In this document: one piece after another, positions 7,577 through 15,903 of the stretch
How positions within the stretch are numbered: position 1 is the stretch's first letter
Layout: the number at the start of each line of letters is the position of its first letter
Assembly: GCF_018135625.1 (NCBI RefSeq)
Contig: NZ_CP073078.1
Span: forward strand, 1,240,001-1,304,000
Direction of reading: 5' to 3'
DNA from: Phenylobacterium montanum
GTDB lineage: Bacteria > Pseudomonadota > Alphaproteobacteria > Caulobacterales > Caulobacteraceae
Length of the DNA stretch: 64,000 bases
Position numbers and translations under genes: made by a program
Notes under the pieces: generated by a model
Databases searched by the model: none
What the model saw: only the letters and a program-made list of their open reading frames with translations
Told to the model about the DNA's origin: nothing

Positions 7577-10253
7577 CACGGTCATCTCCTGCTGGAACGG
7601 CATGCCGGGCGATCAGGCCGGCGACCTGGGTGCGGCACGAGCCGCAGTTGGTCCCGGCGGCGGTGGCGGCGGCCACCGCGTCGACGGTGACGGCGCCGCC
7701 GGTCACGGCCTTGACGATCGCGCTTTCGCGCACCTTGAGGCAGGCGCAGACGACCGGGCTGGTGTCCATCGGCGCGCCGATCTTGCGGCCGGCCAAGAGC
7801 GACATGCGCTCTTCCTGGCCGAGGCGCTCCAGCTCGAACAGGCTGGCCAGCCAGTCGCGCGGCGGCAGGGCGAGACCGGCCGGGGCGATGAACAGCAGCC
7901 GCTCCAGCCGCTCCTTCAGGATCACAGCGCGACGGAAGGCGCCCGTGCCGGGGTCGGTGAAGGTCAGGGTCTCGCCGGCGCTGTCCGGCGCCAGGGCGGC
8001 GATCAGCCGGGCGCGCTCGCGATCGTCGCCGCGGCCGGCGATTTCGTAGAGCTGGCAGGCGTCCTGGGGCGTGCGCCGCCAGATCAGGTCCAGCTGGCGC
8101 GGCGGCGACTGGATGCGGCGGTCGATGAAGAAGGCGAGCCAGGTCTCGCGATAGGCCGAAACCCTGGCAGGGGTGTGCTTGAACTCCGGCTGGCCCGAGC
8201 GCGGGTCGACCGCCTGGCCGATTAGGCCGTTGGAGCGGCCGGACGGCGCGAAGGCGTCGGTCCAGTGCATGGGCATGAAGAGGCCGCCCCGGCGCTGGCG
8301 ATCGGTCAGCCGGGCCACGGCCACCGCCTCGCCCTGGGCCGTGCGGAGGCGGGTCAGGGCGCCCTCCTCCACCCCGAACGCCACCGCGTCCTCTGGGTGG
8401 ATCGCGACATAAGGCTCGGGCGCATGGCGGCAGAGGTCGGCGGCAAGGCCCGTGCGGGTCATGGTGTGCCAGTGGTCGCGCACCCGGCCCGTGTTCAGCG
8501 AGAAGGGAAAGGCGCCGTCCGCCGCCGACGCCGGCCCCTGTGGATGGACCACATTCAGCTTCGCCTTGCCGTCCAGCGTGGCGAAGCGGCCGTCGGCGAA
8601 CAGGCGCGGGGTGTCGCCGCCACCCGGCGTTGGCGGCCACTGCACCGGCGCCAGGGCGTCGTACTCGGCCGGGGTCAGGTCGATCAGCGGCCCGAGGTTC
8701 AGCGGCCGGCGGGTATTTTCGAACGCGGTCAGACGCGCGTATTCGCGGAACACCGCCGCCGGGTTGCGCCAGCCGAAGGCTTCGCCATGGCCCATGGCCG
8801 TCGCAACCTCGGCGATGATCCGCCAATCGGCCCTGGCCTCGCCGGGCGCTGGGAAGGCTGGCCGCTGGCGCGAGATGCGGCGCTCGGAATTGGTCACCGT
8901 GCCGTCCTTCTCGCCCCAGGCCAGGGCCGGCAGTTTGACGTGGGCGAACGCCGTGGTGTCGGTCTCGGCCATCACGTCGGAGACCACGACGAAGGGGCAG
9001 CGGGCCAGGGCTTCGCGCACCCGGCCGGAATTGGGCATCGACACGGCTGGGTTGGTGGCCATGACCCACAGGGCCTTGATGTGGCCGTCGCGCACCGCCT
9101 CGAACATGTCGACGGCCTTGAGGCCCGGCTTGGCCGCGGTGTTCGGCGCGCTCCAGAAGCGGGCGACGCGGTCCACCGCCTCGGCGTCGAAATCCATGTG
9201 CGCGGCCAGGGTGTTGGCCAGGCCGCCGGTCTCGCGCCCGCCCATCGCGTTGGGCTGGCCGGTGATCGAGAACGGGCAGGCGCCTGGCTTGCCGATGCGG
9301 CCGGTGACCAGGTGGGCGTTGAGGATCGAGAGGCCCTTGGCCACCCCTTGCGCCGATTGGTTGGCGCCCATGGAGAACAGGCTGACCGTGCGCTCCGTGC
9401 GCGCGAACAGGTCGTAGAAGCGGATCAGGTCCTTCAGCGCGATCCCGCAGTCCTGCGTCACCGCCGCCGGTCCCTGGTCGTCGGCCTCGAGCGCCTTCTG
9501 CAGATCGTCGAAACCACTGACGTGGGCTTCGACGAAGGCCCGATCGACCACGCCACGGCGGATCAGCTCGGCCAGGAGGCCGTTCCACAGTCGCACGTCG
9601 CTCTGCGGCGCGATGGCCAGGTGCAGGTCGGCCATGTCGGCGGTGTCGGTGCGACGGGGATCGACCACCACCCACGCCTGACCGCGCGCCCTCGCCTGCT
9701 CCATCCGCCGCACCAGCACCGGATGGGTCCAGGCGGCGTTGTGGCCGGAGAAGACGATCAGGTCGGCCAGCTCCAGGTCCTCATAGCAGCCGGGGACTAG
9801 GTCGGCGCCGAAAGCCAGCTTGTGCGCCGCCACAGCCGAGGCCATGCAGAGCCTTGAATTGGTGTCGATATTGGCCGAGCCGATAAAGCCCTTCATCAGC
9901 TTGTTGGCGGCGTAGTAGTCCTCGGTCAGAAGCTGGCCCGAGACGTAGAAGGCCACCGAATCCGGTCCATGCCGCTCGATGGTTCGGTTGAAGGCCTGGG
10001 CGACCCGCCGGATCGCGGCCTCCCACGTCGCCGGCCGGCCGCCGATCTCAGGGCGCAGCAAACGCCCCTCCAGCCCCACCGTGGCCCCGAGCGCCGTCCC
10101 CTTGGAACACAGGCGGCCGTAGTTGGCCGGATGCGCCTTGTCTCCCGCCACGGCCAGGGCGCGACCGCTCCCCGGCAGGGCCGAGACCCCGCACCCCACC
10201 CCGCAGTAGGGGCAGGTGGTGCGGATGGGGGAAGGGCCGGAGCCGTCGGCCAC
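7566..10253 (-). CDS. nasA: Assimilatory nitrate reductase, catalytic subunit
   Basis: An 895-residue molybdopterin oxidoreductase that reduces nitrate to nitrite in the cytoplasm. The N-terminal TCPYCGVGCG supplies the cysteines for a [4Fe-4S] cluster; the molybdopterin domains fill the centre, with DTNSRLCMASAVAAHK and SMGANQSAQGVAKGLS recognisable. The C-terminus (about 830-885) is a BFD-like [2Fe-2S] domain with CACLKVRES and GTNCGSCRTQV, as in Klebsiella-type NasA. No separate NasC-like diaphorase gene is seen in the window, so the electron donor is open. The start is GTG at 10253, sharing one base with the nirD stop (TAGTG). The order nirB-nirD-nasA-cobA and the overlaps show one operon. 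Confidence 0.95.
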   Translation of the reverse strand: MADGSGPSPIRTTCPYCGVGCGVSALPGSGRALAVAGDKAHPANYGRLCSKGTALGATVGLEGRLLRPEIGGRPATWEAAIRRVAQAFNRTIERHGPDSVAFYVSGQLLTEDYYAANKLMKGFIGSANIDTNSRLCMASAVAAHKLAFGADLVPGCYEDLELADLIVFSGHNAAWTHPVLVRRMEQARARGQAWVVVDPRRTDTADMADLHLAIAPQSDVRLWNGLLAELIRRGVVDRAFVEAHVSGFDDLQKALEADDQGPAAVTQDCGIALKDLIRFYDLFARTERTVSLFSMGANQSAQGVAKGLSILNAHLVTGRIGKPGACPFSITGQPNAMGGRETGGLANTLAAHMDFDAEAVDRVARFWSAPNTAAKPGLKAVDMFEAVRDGHIKALWVMATNPAVSMPNSGRVREALARCPFVVVSDVMAETDTTAFAHVKLPALAWGEKDGTVTNSERRISRQRPAFPAPGEARADWRIIAEVATAMGHGEAFGWRNPAAVFREYARLTAFENTRRPLNLGPLIDLTPAEYDALAPVQWPPTPGGGDTPRLFADGRFATLDGKAKLNVVHPQGPASAADGAFPFSLNTGRVRDHWHTMTRTGLAADLCRHAPEPYVAIHPEDAVAFGVEEGALTRLRTAQGEAVAVARLTDRQRRGGLFMPMHWTDAFAPSGRSNGLIGQAVDPRSGQPEFKHTPARVSAYRETWLAFFIDRRIQSPPRQLDLIWRRTPQDACQLYEIAGRGDDRERARLIAALAPDSAGETLTFTDPGTGAFRRAVILKERLERLLFIAPAGLALPPRDWLASLFELERLGQEERMSLLAGRKIGAPMDTSPVVCACLKVRESAIVKAVTGGAVTVDAVAAATAAGTNCGSCRTQVAGLIARHAVPAGDDRDAA

Positions 10254-10597
10254 TACCGCGCGAGCCCCAGGAAGATCCGCCCGCTCCGCACCTCCACCCG
10301 CGCCGTGGGGGTGCAGCCCTTGCCGGCGTCGGCGCCGGTGGGATGGCCGGTGGCCAGGTCGATGATCCAGTTGTGCAGCGGGCAGGCCACGGTGCGGCCA
10401 TGCACGATGCCCTGGCTCAGCGGCCCCTGCTTGTGCGGGCAGCGGTCGTAGAGGGCGTAGACCTCGTTGTCGCCGGTGCGGAACACCGCAAGGTCGCCCT
10501 GCGGGCTCGGCACCCGCCGGGCGCCGCGGCGCGGGATGTCGGTGACCGCGCCGATGTCGGTCCAGAGGGTCTCGGGCGCAGGGGCGATTGCGTTCAT
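10253..10597 (-). CDS. nirD: Nitrite reductase (NADH) small subunit
   Basis: A 114-residue Rieske-type protein that pairs with NirB in the cytoplasmic NADH-dependent reduction of nitrite to ammonia. The Rieske-like residues are YDRCPHKQGPLSQG and VACPLHNWIIDLATG (C-x-H and C-x2-H, both complete here; in many NirD proteins the cluster ligands are lost). Its ATG overlaps the nirB stop in the form ATGA, and its stop overlaps the nasA GTG, so the three genes are translationally coupled. Length agrees with the family. Confidence 0.94.
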   Translation of the reverse strand: MNAIAPAPETLWTDIGAVTDIPRRGARRVPSPQGDLAVFRTGDNEVYALYDRCPHKQGPLSQGIVHGRTVACPLHNWIIDLATGHPTGADAGKGCTPTARVEVRSGRIFLGLAR

Positions 10598-13053
10598 GCG
10601 TCGACGAACTCCAGGCGGCGGCTCAGGGGGTTGAATTCATCGCTGTCGCGGCCGGCGACCCGCTGGGCCCAGGGGTCGATGCGGGCGCTGCGCTGGGCGA
10701 AGGCGAAGCGGCGATAGAGGGCGCGGCGCTCTTCCAGATCGTCGGCCACGCGGGCCTTGATCTCATCCAGGCTCACCCGGTTCATCCACTTGTAGATCCG
10801 CTCCAGGTACCAGCCCTCCTCGCGATAGAGCTGGATGACGGCGGTGATGGTCTCGATCGCCTCGGCCTCGGTCCTGACCTTGGTCAGGACCTCGGTCCCG
10901 CGGATATCGAGACCGGCGGCGCCGCCGATATGGATCTCGTAGCCGCTGTCGACGCAGATCACGCCCACGTCCTTGCAGGTGGCCTCGGCGCAGTTGCGCG
11001 GGCAGCCGGAGACGCCAAGCTTGACCTTGGCCGGGGTCCACGAGCCCCACAGGAACTTCTCCAGCCGCACGCCCAGGCCGGTGGAGTCTTGGGTGCCGAA
11101 GCGACACCACTGGCTGCCGACACAGGTCTTCACGGTGCGCAGCGCCTTGCCGTAGGCGTGGCCCGAGACCATGCCGGCGGCGTTCAACTTGGCCCAGACC
11201 GCGGGCAGATCGTCCTTCTTCACGCCCAGAAGATCGATGCGCTGGCCGCCGGTGACCTTGACCGTCGGAATGGCGAACTCGTCGGCCACATCGGCGATCG
11301 CACGCAGCTCGGCCGGGCTGGTCAGCCCGCCCCACATGCGCGGCACCACCGAATAGGTGCCGTCCTTCTGGATGTTGGCGTGGACCCGTTCGTTGACGAA
11401 GCGCGACTGCTTGTCGTCGCGGTATTCGCCGGGCCAGGCGCACAAGAGATAGTAGTTCAGCGCCGGGCGGCAGGAGGGGCAGCCGTCGGGGGTCTTCCAC
11501 TCCAGGGCCTGCATGACCTGGGGGATCGACTTCAGCTCGTCCTCGACGATCCGCCGGCGGACCAGGCCGTGGCCGTGGGTCGTGCATTTGCAGACCGGCT
11601 TCGGCCCGGTCTCGGCTTTGAAGCCGTCGCCCAGGGTCAGGGCCAGGACCTGCTCGACCAGCGGGGTGCAGGAACCGCACGAGGCCGAGGCCTTGGTCAC
11701 CGCCCGCACGCTGTCGAGGTTGGTCAGGCCGTGGGCGGTGATGGCCCCCACGATCTCGCCCTTGCACACGCCGTTGCAGCCGCAGATCTCGGCGGTGTCC
11801 GCCATCGCCGCAACGGCCGAGCTAGGGCCCTGGCCCCGAAGGCCCTCCGTGATCGCCTGGCCGAAGATCAGCGTCTCGCGCATCTCGGCTACCGGCTCGC
11901 CGGAGCGCATCAGGTCGAAGTACCAATTGCCGTCTGCGGCGTCGCCGAACATGACGGCGCCGGCCAGGCGGCCTTCCTTCAGGACCAGGCGTTTGTAGAC
12001 CCCGCGGCCGGCGTCGCGAAACACCAGGTCCTCGCAGCCCTCGCCGCCGGCGAACTGGCCGGCGGAAAAGACATCGACGCCCGAGACCTTCAGCCGGGTC
12101 GAAAGGGTCGAGCCTTCATAGGCCGCGTCCTTGTCGGTCAGCACATCGGCCAGGGTGCGGCACATGTCCCAAATGGGGGCCACCAGGCCGTAGGCGACGC
12201 CCCGGTGCTCGGCGCACTCGCCGACGGCGAACACCGCGGGGTCCGAGGCGCGCATCTGGTCGTCGACCACCACGCCGCGGTTCACGGCCAGGCCCGCGGC
12301 CCTGGCCAGGGCGGCGTTGGGGCGGATGCCGACGGCCATCACCAGCAGGTCGCAGGGGAGGACGCGGCCGCCCTTCAGCTTCAGACCGGCAACGCGGCCG
12401 CCTTCGCCCAGGATTGCTTCCGACTGGGCGCCCAGCACGGTCTCGACCCCGCGCTCGCGCAGGGCCTCGGTCAAGAGGTAGCCGGCCGCCTCGTCCAACT
12501 GCCGCTCCATCAGCACGTCCATCAGGTGGACCACAGTCGCCTTCATGCCGCGGCGGGCCAGGCCATAGGCGGCCTCAAGGCCCAGCAGCCCGCCGCCGAT
12601 CACCACGGCTTCAGCGCCCGGCTGCTCGGCCGCTGTCAGCATGGCGTCGACATCGTCGATGTCGCGGAAGGTGACCACGCCCTTCAGCTCCGCGCCCGGC
12701 AGCGGCAGGCGCACCGGGTCCGAGCCGTTGGCCAGCACCAGGCGGTCGTAGGCGACCACAAGCCCGCCCTCGGCCTCGACCGTGCGGGCCGCCGGATCGA
12801 TGGCGGTGACCGCCTGGCCGGCGTGCAAGGTGATGGCGTTGTCGCGGTACCAGGCCTCGTCGTTGATGACGATGTCGCCGAAGGTCTTCTCCCCGGCCAG
12901 GACCGGGGAGAGCATGATGCGGTTGTAGTTCACCCGAGGCTCGGCCCCGAACACGGTGATCTCGTAGCGGTCCGCATCGCGCTTGAGGACCTCTTCGATC
13001 AGCCGGCAACCGGCCATGCCGTTGCCGACCACCACCAGGCGCTGCTTTGTCAT
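10594..13053 (-). CDS. nirB: Nitrite reductase (NADH) large subunit
   Basis: An 819-residue NirB that reduces nitrite to ammonium. Domains in order: FAD/NAD(P)H pyridine nucleotide-disulfide oxidoreductase (starting RLVVVGNGMAGCRLIEE), BFD-like [2Fe-2S] segment with CGCNGVCKGEIVGA and SCGSCTPLVEQV (about 420-470), then the sirohaem/[4Fe-4S] domain with TCVGSQWCRFG and SGCPRNCAEATCKD (about 635-690), which carry the cluster cysteines. Two ATGs lie six bases apart (13059 and 13053); GAGGG sits eight bases from the second but only two from the first, so 13053 is preferred. It follows the nitrate transporter by about a dozen bases and overlaps nirD. Confidence 0.95.
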   Translation of the reverse strand: MTKQRLVVVGNGMAGCRLIEEVLKRDADRYEITVFGAEPRVNYNRIMLSPVLAGEKTFGDIVINDEAWYRDNAITLHAGQAVTAIDPAARTVEAEGGLVVAYDRLVLANGSDPVRLPLPGAELKGVVTFRDIDDVDAMLTAAEQPGAEAVVIGGGLLGLEAAYGLARRGMKATVVHLMDVLMERQLDEAAGYLLTEALRERGVETVLGAQSEAILGEGGRVAGLKLKGGRVLPCDLLVMAVGIRPNAALARAAGLAVNRGVVVDDQMRASDPAVFAVGECAEHRGVAYGLVAPIWDMCRTLADVLTDKDAAYEGSTLSTRLKVSGVDVFSAGQFAGGEGCEDLVFRDAGRGVYKRLVLKEGRLAGAVMFGDAADGNWYFDLMRSGEPVAEMRETLIFGQAITEGLRGQGPSSAVAAMADTAEICGCNGVCKGEIVGAITAHGLTNLDSVRAVTKASASCGSCTPLVEQVLALTLGDGFKAETGPKPVCKCTTHGHGLVRRRIVEDELKSIPQVMQALEWKTPDGCPSCRPALNYYLLCAWPGEYRDDKQSRFVNERVHANIQKDGTYSVVPRMWGGLTSPAELRAIADVADEFAIPTVKVTGGQRIDLLGVKKDDLPAVWAKLNAAGMVSGHAYGKALRTVKTCVGSQWCRFGTQDSTGLGVRLEKFLWGSWTPAKVKLGVSGCPRNCAEATCKDVGVICVDSGYEIHIGGAAGLDIRGTEVLTKVRTEAEAIETITAVIQLYREEGWYLERIYKWMNRVSLDEIKARVADDLEERRALYRRFAFAQRSARIDPWAQRVAGRDSDEFNPLSRRLEFVDA

Positions 13054-13064
13054 GCTCATGTCCC

Positions 13065-14288
13065 TCAGACCCGAACCGGCACGGCCTGGGCGCCGGAAAG
13101 CTGAGGCCAGCGGGCGCGCCAGTGGCTTTTGAGGATCGCCAGGGCGCCGAGGGCCGCCAGGGCCAGGGCGGCGAAGCCCAGGAAGCCGGCCTGATATGTG
13201 CCCGTGACCTGCTTCGCGAAGCCGAGGGTGGTGGCGAGGTAGAAGCCCCCCACCCCGCCCATGGCGCCGACGACGCCGGTGATCACCCCGATCTCCCGGG
13301 CGAAGCGCTGGGGCGCCAGCTGGAACACCGCGCCGTTGCCGGCGCCCAGGGCGCCCATGGCGAACAGGATCACGGCCAGGGCGGTGAAGGGGGTGGCCAG
13401 GTGGAAGCTCGCCACGGCCAGGCCCACCGCGGCCAGGGCGTAGACCGCCATCAGGGTGCGCGCGCCGCCGAAGCGGTCGGCCAGGGCCCCGCCGACGGGG
13501 CGCAGCATCGAGCCGGCGAACACGCAGCCGGCGGTGAAGAAGCCGGCGATCACCGGGTCCAGCTTATATTCGCTGTTGAAATAGATGGTCAGGGACGAGG
13601 CCAGGCCGGAAAAGCCGCCGAAGGTGACGCTGTAGAGGAACATCAGCCACCAGCAGTCCGGGACTTTCAGCACGCCGAGATATTCGACCAACCGCTTGGG
13701 CGCGGGCCGCGCCGGGGCATCCTTGGCCAGGACCAGATAGACCGCCAGGGTCAGGGCCAGCGGAATGGCGGCGAGGCCTATGACGTTGGTCCAGCCATAG
13801 GCCTTGGCCAGGCTGGGCGCGAACAGGGCCGCCAGCGCCGTGCCGGAATTGCCGGCCCCGGCGACGCCCAGGGCGAGGCCCTGATGCTCCGGCGGATACC
13901 AGCGCGAGGCCAGCGGCAGGGCCACGGCGAAGGACGCGCCCGCCACCCCCAGCACCACCGCCAGCAGCAGCACCTGGTCGTAGCTCTTGATCCCGAGGAA
14001 CCAGGCCAACCCTAGTCCCGCCAGCACCACCAGCTGGCCGATGATCCCCGCCCGCTTGGGGCCGATATGGTCGACCAGCACCCCGAACACGATGCGCAGG
14101 GCGGCGCCGGCCAGAAGCGGCGTCGCCACCATCAGCCCCTTCTGGGCCGGGTCCAGATGCAGGCTCTTGGAGATGGCCACGCCCAGCGGGCCCAAGAGCA
14201 CCCAGACCATGAAACTCAGGTCGAAATAGAGGAAAGCCGAGAACAGGGTCGGCGGGTGTCCCGCCTTCATGAAGCCGCGCAACGACAT
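13065..14288 (-). CDS. narK: Nitrate/nitrite transporter, MFS NarK/NasA type
   Basis: A 407-residue major facilitator with about twelve hydrophobic segments. It belongs to the nitrate-nitrite porter family: the signature segment GVAGAGNSGTALAALFAP and the matching glycine-rich segment in the second half (FAMGALGAGNGAVFQLAP) are both present. It should import nitrate for assimilation. GGAG lies just before the ATG. Its leader (14289-14567) contains a hairpin-terminator overlap, described separately, so expression of this gene and everything downstream (nirB, nirD, nasA, cobA) is probably controlled by transcription antitermination. The symbol narK is used for the family; an assimilatory name would fit as well. 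Confidence 0.92.
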   Translation of the reverse strand: MSLRGFMKAGHPPTLFSAFLYFDLSFMVWVLLGPLGVAISKSLHLDPAQKGLMVATPLLAGAALRIVFGVLVDHIGPKRAGIIGQLVVLAGLGLAWFLGIKSYDQVLLLAVVLGVAGASFAVALPLASRWYPPEHQGLALGVAGAGNSGTALAALFAPSLAKAYGWTNVIGLAAIPLALTLAVYLVLAKDAPARPAPKRLVEYLGVLKVPDCWWLMFLYSVTFGGFSGLASSLTIYFNSEYKLDPVIAGFFTAGCVFAGSMLRPVGGALADRFGGARTLMAVYALAAVGLAVASFHLATPFTALAVILFAMGALGAGNGAVFQLAPQRFAREIGVITGVVGAMGGVGGFYLATTLGFAKQVTGTYQAGFLGFAALALAALGALAILKSHWRARWPQLSGAQAVPVRV

Positions 14289-14312
14289 CTCGTCTCCAGT
14301 GCAGTGGCCAAT

Positions 14313-14350
14313 AAAAAAGCGCCCGGGCGGGGATCTTCCCGCTCGGACGC
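14313..14350 (-). terminator. Leader terminator upstream of nitrate transporter
   Basis: On the minus strand a GC-rich stem of about 13 bp (arms 14338-14350 and 14319-14331, with one mismatch and a short loop) is followed by a run of six T residues at 14318-14313. It lies between the outer-membrane protein gene and the narK start, only about 25 bp before the ATG. An intrinsic terminator here would stop transcription before narK. Its upstream arm is shared with the ANTAR-type hairpin at 14345-14358, so the two structures exclude each other. Confidence 0.75.
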
Positions 14351-14358
14351 CATTGTCC
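14345..14358 (-). promoter_or_regulatory. ANTAR-type antiterminator hairpin, narK leader
   Basis: The transcript contains GGAC-AAUGGC-GUCC: a four-pair stem closing a six-base loop with A at position 1 and G at position 4, the known loop rule for RNA bound by ANTAR proteins. A second stem with a six-base loop (14368-14385, GCUGGC/GCCGGC, loop G at position 4 but not A at 1) lies just upstream, matching the usual two-hairpin layout. The 3' half of the 14345-14358 hairpin is also the 5' arm of the terminator. NasT, encoded 3 kb upstream, is the obvious binder. Confidence 0.7.
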
Positions 14359-14567
14359 CGTCATGCCGCCGGCTGCCTCGCCAGCGTCGGCCTCTCGGCC
14401 GTTTGCGAGACGCCGTTGCCCCGCTTCACCCTCAGCCTGCAGCCCTCTTCGCGCCAGCGAAAGCGGGACCGGCCAGGCCGGCCCCACTCTGTACAAACCG
14501 CCTATTTCAAAGGCGGCCTCGTCGTGTGCAGTGCAACATGGCGCTCACAAAATGAGCGAAACCGCCA

Positions 14568-15632
14568 TCAGAGCTTGTAGCGAAGGGCGAAATTGAGCTG
14601 CCAGTCGCGGGCCAGCTGCGGGCCGTTGAGGTCCTGATAGAGCGGAACTCCGGCCTCGATTCCCAGCTGGACATGAGGCGCGCCGAAGTGGGATCCGGCG
14701 ACGATGGCGCCCGCGAACAGGCTGAGCTGGCGGCCGCCGTAGAAGGCCGGGTTGGCGCCCTGGGCGTAGCCGGTGATGCCCGGATCATGCCCCTGGATGG
14801 CCCCCTGGGTGCTGGCGTTGAGACGCAAGGTAGTCTCCACGCCTGGGACCCAGCTATAGCCGCCCCAGACATTGAACTCGTGCAGGTTCCCGTACCGCCA
14901 GCCCCGAGCGTTGGTGTCCAGGGGGATGCGACCGCGATAGCCCGCGCCCCAGGACCAGGCGCCATCCACATTCGAATAGGTCAGGCCCGGCAAGGCGTCG
15001 ACCGTTCCGGTCCCCGGCTGCATGGCGTAGAAGCCGCGCTTGAACGGCGAGGTCCCGTTGGGCAGCAACAGCGAGATGGTGTCGGTGGTCGAACCCGTCG
15101 GCAGGGACAGGCCGAAATTGGCCTTCACCTGCTCGCCCCCTTCGCTGTGCAGCCGGACCACCGCAGCCAGGCTGGTGTCGCCGAGGCCGTTGGTCGAGCC
15201 GACCTTGGCGCCCAGGCGGGTTACGCCACTGAGACCCTTGAAGGCGGTCATGTCGACGTCCTTCTCCACCAGGGCGGTCGAGGCGGTCACGGCGAGGTTC
15301 GGGGTCAGGCCATAGGCGAGGCTGAAGCTCTGGCTTGTGGTCGTGAGGCTCTCGGGAACCATGCGCAGCAGGTGATTGCCGACCGGGGTGTAGGGCGAAG
15401 GTACATGGGTGACGATGTAGGCCGGCTGGACCCAGTCGGTGTCGATCTTGATCCCCTGGACCCGCGTCAGGCTTGGCGCATAGCCCAGGACCAGCTTGCC
15501 CTGGGCCGGCATGTCCACGCCGAACACACCGAGCGGCGCAGGCGGCTGGACGGGAGCATCGGCCGCATGGGCGGCTGCCCCGCCGACCGCGAGCGCGGCG
15601 GCTATGGTGGTGACGGCGGCTTTATTCGTCAT
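14568..15632 (-). CDS. Outer-membrane beta-barrel protein, putative nitrate-regulated porin
   Basis: A 354-residue exported protein. The ATG at 15632 begins a signal peptide (MTNKAAVTTIAAALAVGGAA, then AHAAD). The mature part is made of alternating polar/hydrophobic strands rich in Gly, Tyr, Trp and Thr, and ends LNFALRYKL, typical of an outer-membrane barrel; it resembles the broad 'transporter / phenol MetA pathway' barrel group. It sits inside the nitrate cluster and has its own ANTAR-type leader, so a role in outer-membrane entry of nitrate or nitrite is a reasonable inference, but no nitrate-specific motif can be seen. Confidence 0.72.
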   Translation of the reverse strand: MTNKAAVTTIAAALAVGGAAAHAADAPVQPPAPLGVFGVDMPAQGKLVLGYAPSLTRVQGIKIDTDWVQPAYIVTHVPSPYTPVGNHLLRMVPESLTTTSQSFSLAYGLTPNLAVTASTALVEKDVDMTAFKGLSGVTRLGAKVGSTNGLGDTSLAAVVRLHSEGGEQVKANFGLSLPTGSTTDTISLLLPNGTSPFKRGFYAMQPGTGTVDALPGLTYSNVDGAWSWGAGYRGRIPLDTNARGWRYGNLHEFNVWGGYSWVPGVETTLRLNASTQGAIQGHDPGITGYAQGANPAFYGGRQLSLFAGAIVAGSHFGAPHVQLGIEAGVPLYQDLNGPQLARDWQLNFALRYKL

Positions 15633-15656
15633 GTCTCGATCCCCTTCGAGATGGCC

Positions 15657-15699
15657 AAAAAAAAGACGCCCGGCGGAGGCGACCCTCCGCTCGGACGTC
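15657..15699 (-). terminator. Leader terminator upstream of outer-membrane protein gene
   Basis: Minus-strand arms 15684-15699 and 15665-15679 pair almost perfectly (one bulged A) and are followed by eight T residues (15664-15657). The structure lies about 25 bp before the ATG of the outer-membrane protein gene and has the same design and partly the same sequence as the terminator in front of narK. Its 5' arm overlaps the antiterminator hairpin at 15693-15706. Confidence 0.78.
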
Positions 15700-15706
15700 A
15701 TTGTCC
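15693..15706 (-). promoter_or_regulatory. ANTAR-type antiterminator hairpin, outer-membrane protein leader
   Basis: The transcript reads GGAC-AAUGAC-GUCC, a four-pair stem with a hexaloop having A1 and G4. It differs by one loop base from the hairpin in front of narK, and the following CGAGCGG is also shared. An upstream stem at 15753-15772 (GCGAGAC/GUCUCGC) also encloses six bases with G at position 4; between the two lies an extra hairpin (CCCGGCC/GGCCGGG). The overlap with the terminator arm makes an on/off switch controlled by NasT likely. Confidence 0.7.
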
Positions 15707-15903
15707 AGTGCTGGACCCGGCCACATGGGCCGGGCGGCTCTCTCGAGCCTGAGCGAGACCTCGTCGTCTCGCGCGACACCGATCGGCGGGGACCTCGGTG
15801 CGGTCGGCAAGGCGCGGTGACCGGCGCCACCCGCTTCCATGCTGCATCGCACAAAGAACGGGCGGCTACAGCCTGGACTGTACGGGATCTGCCTACAGAG
15901 GGA

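Noticed and set aside
10588-13104. 838-codon open frame on the plus strand opposite nirB
   Set aside because: It is the mirror of a GC-rich gene; its translation is low-complexity Ala/Gly/His/Gln/Asp text with no family motif, while the minus strand encodes a full NirB.
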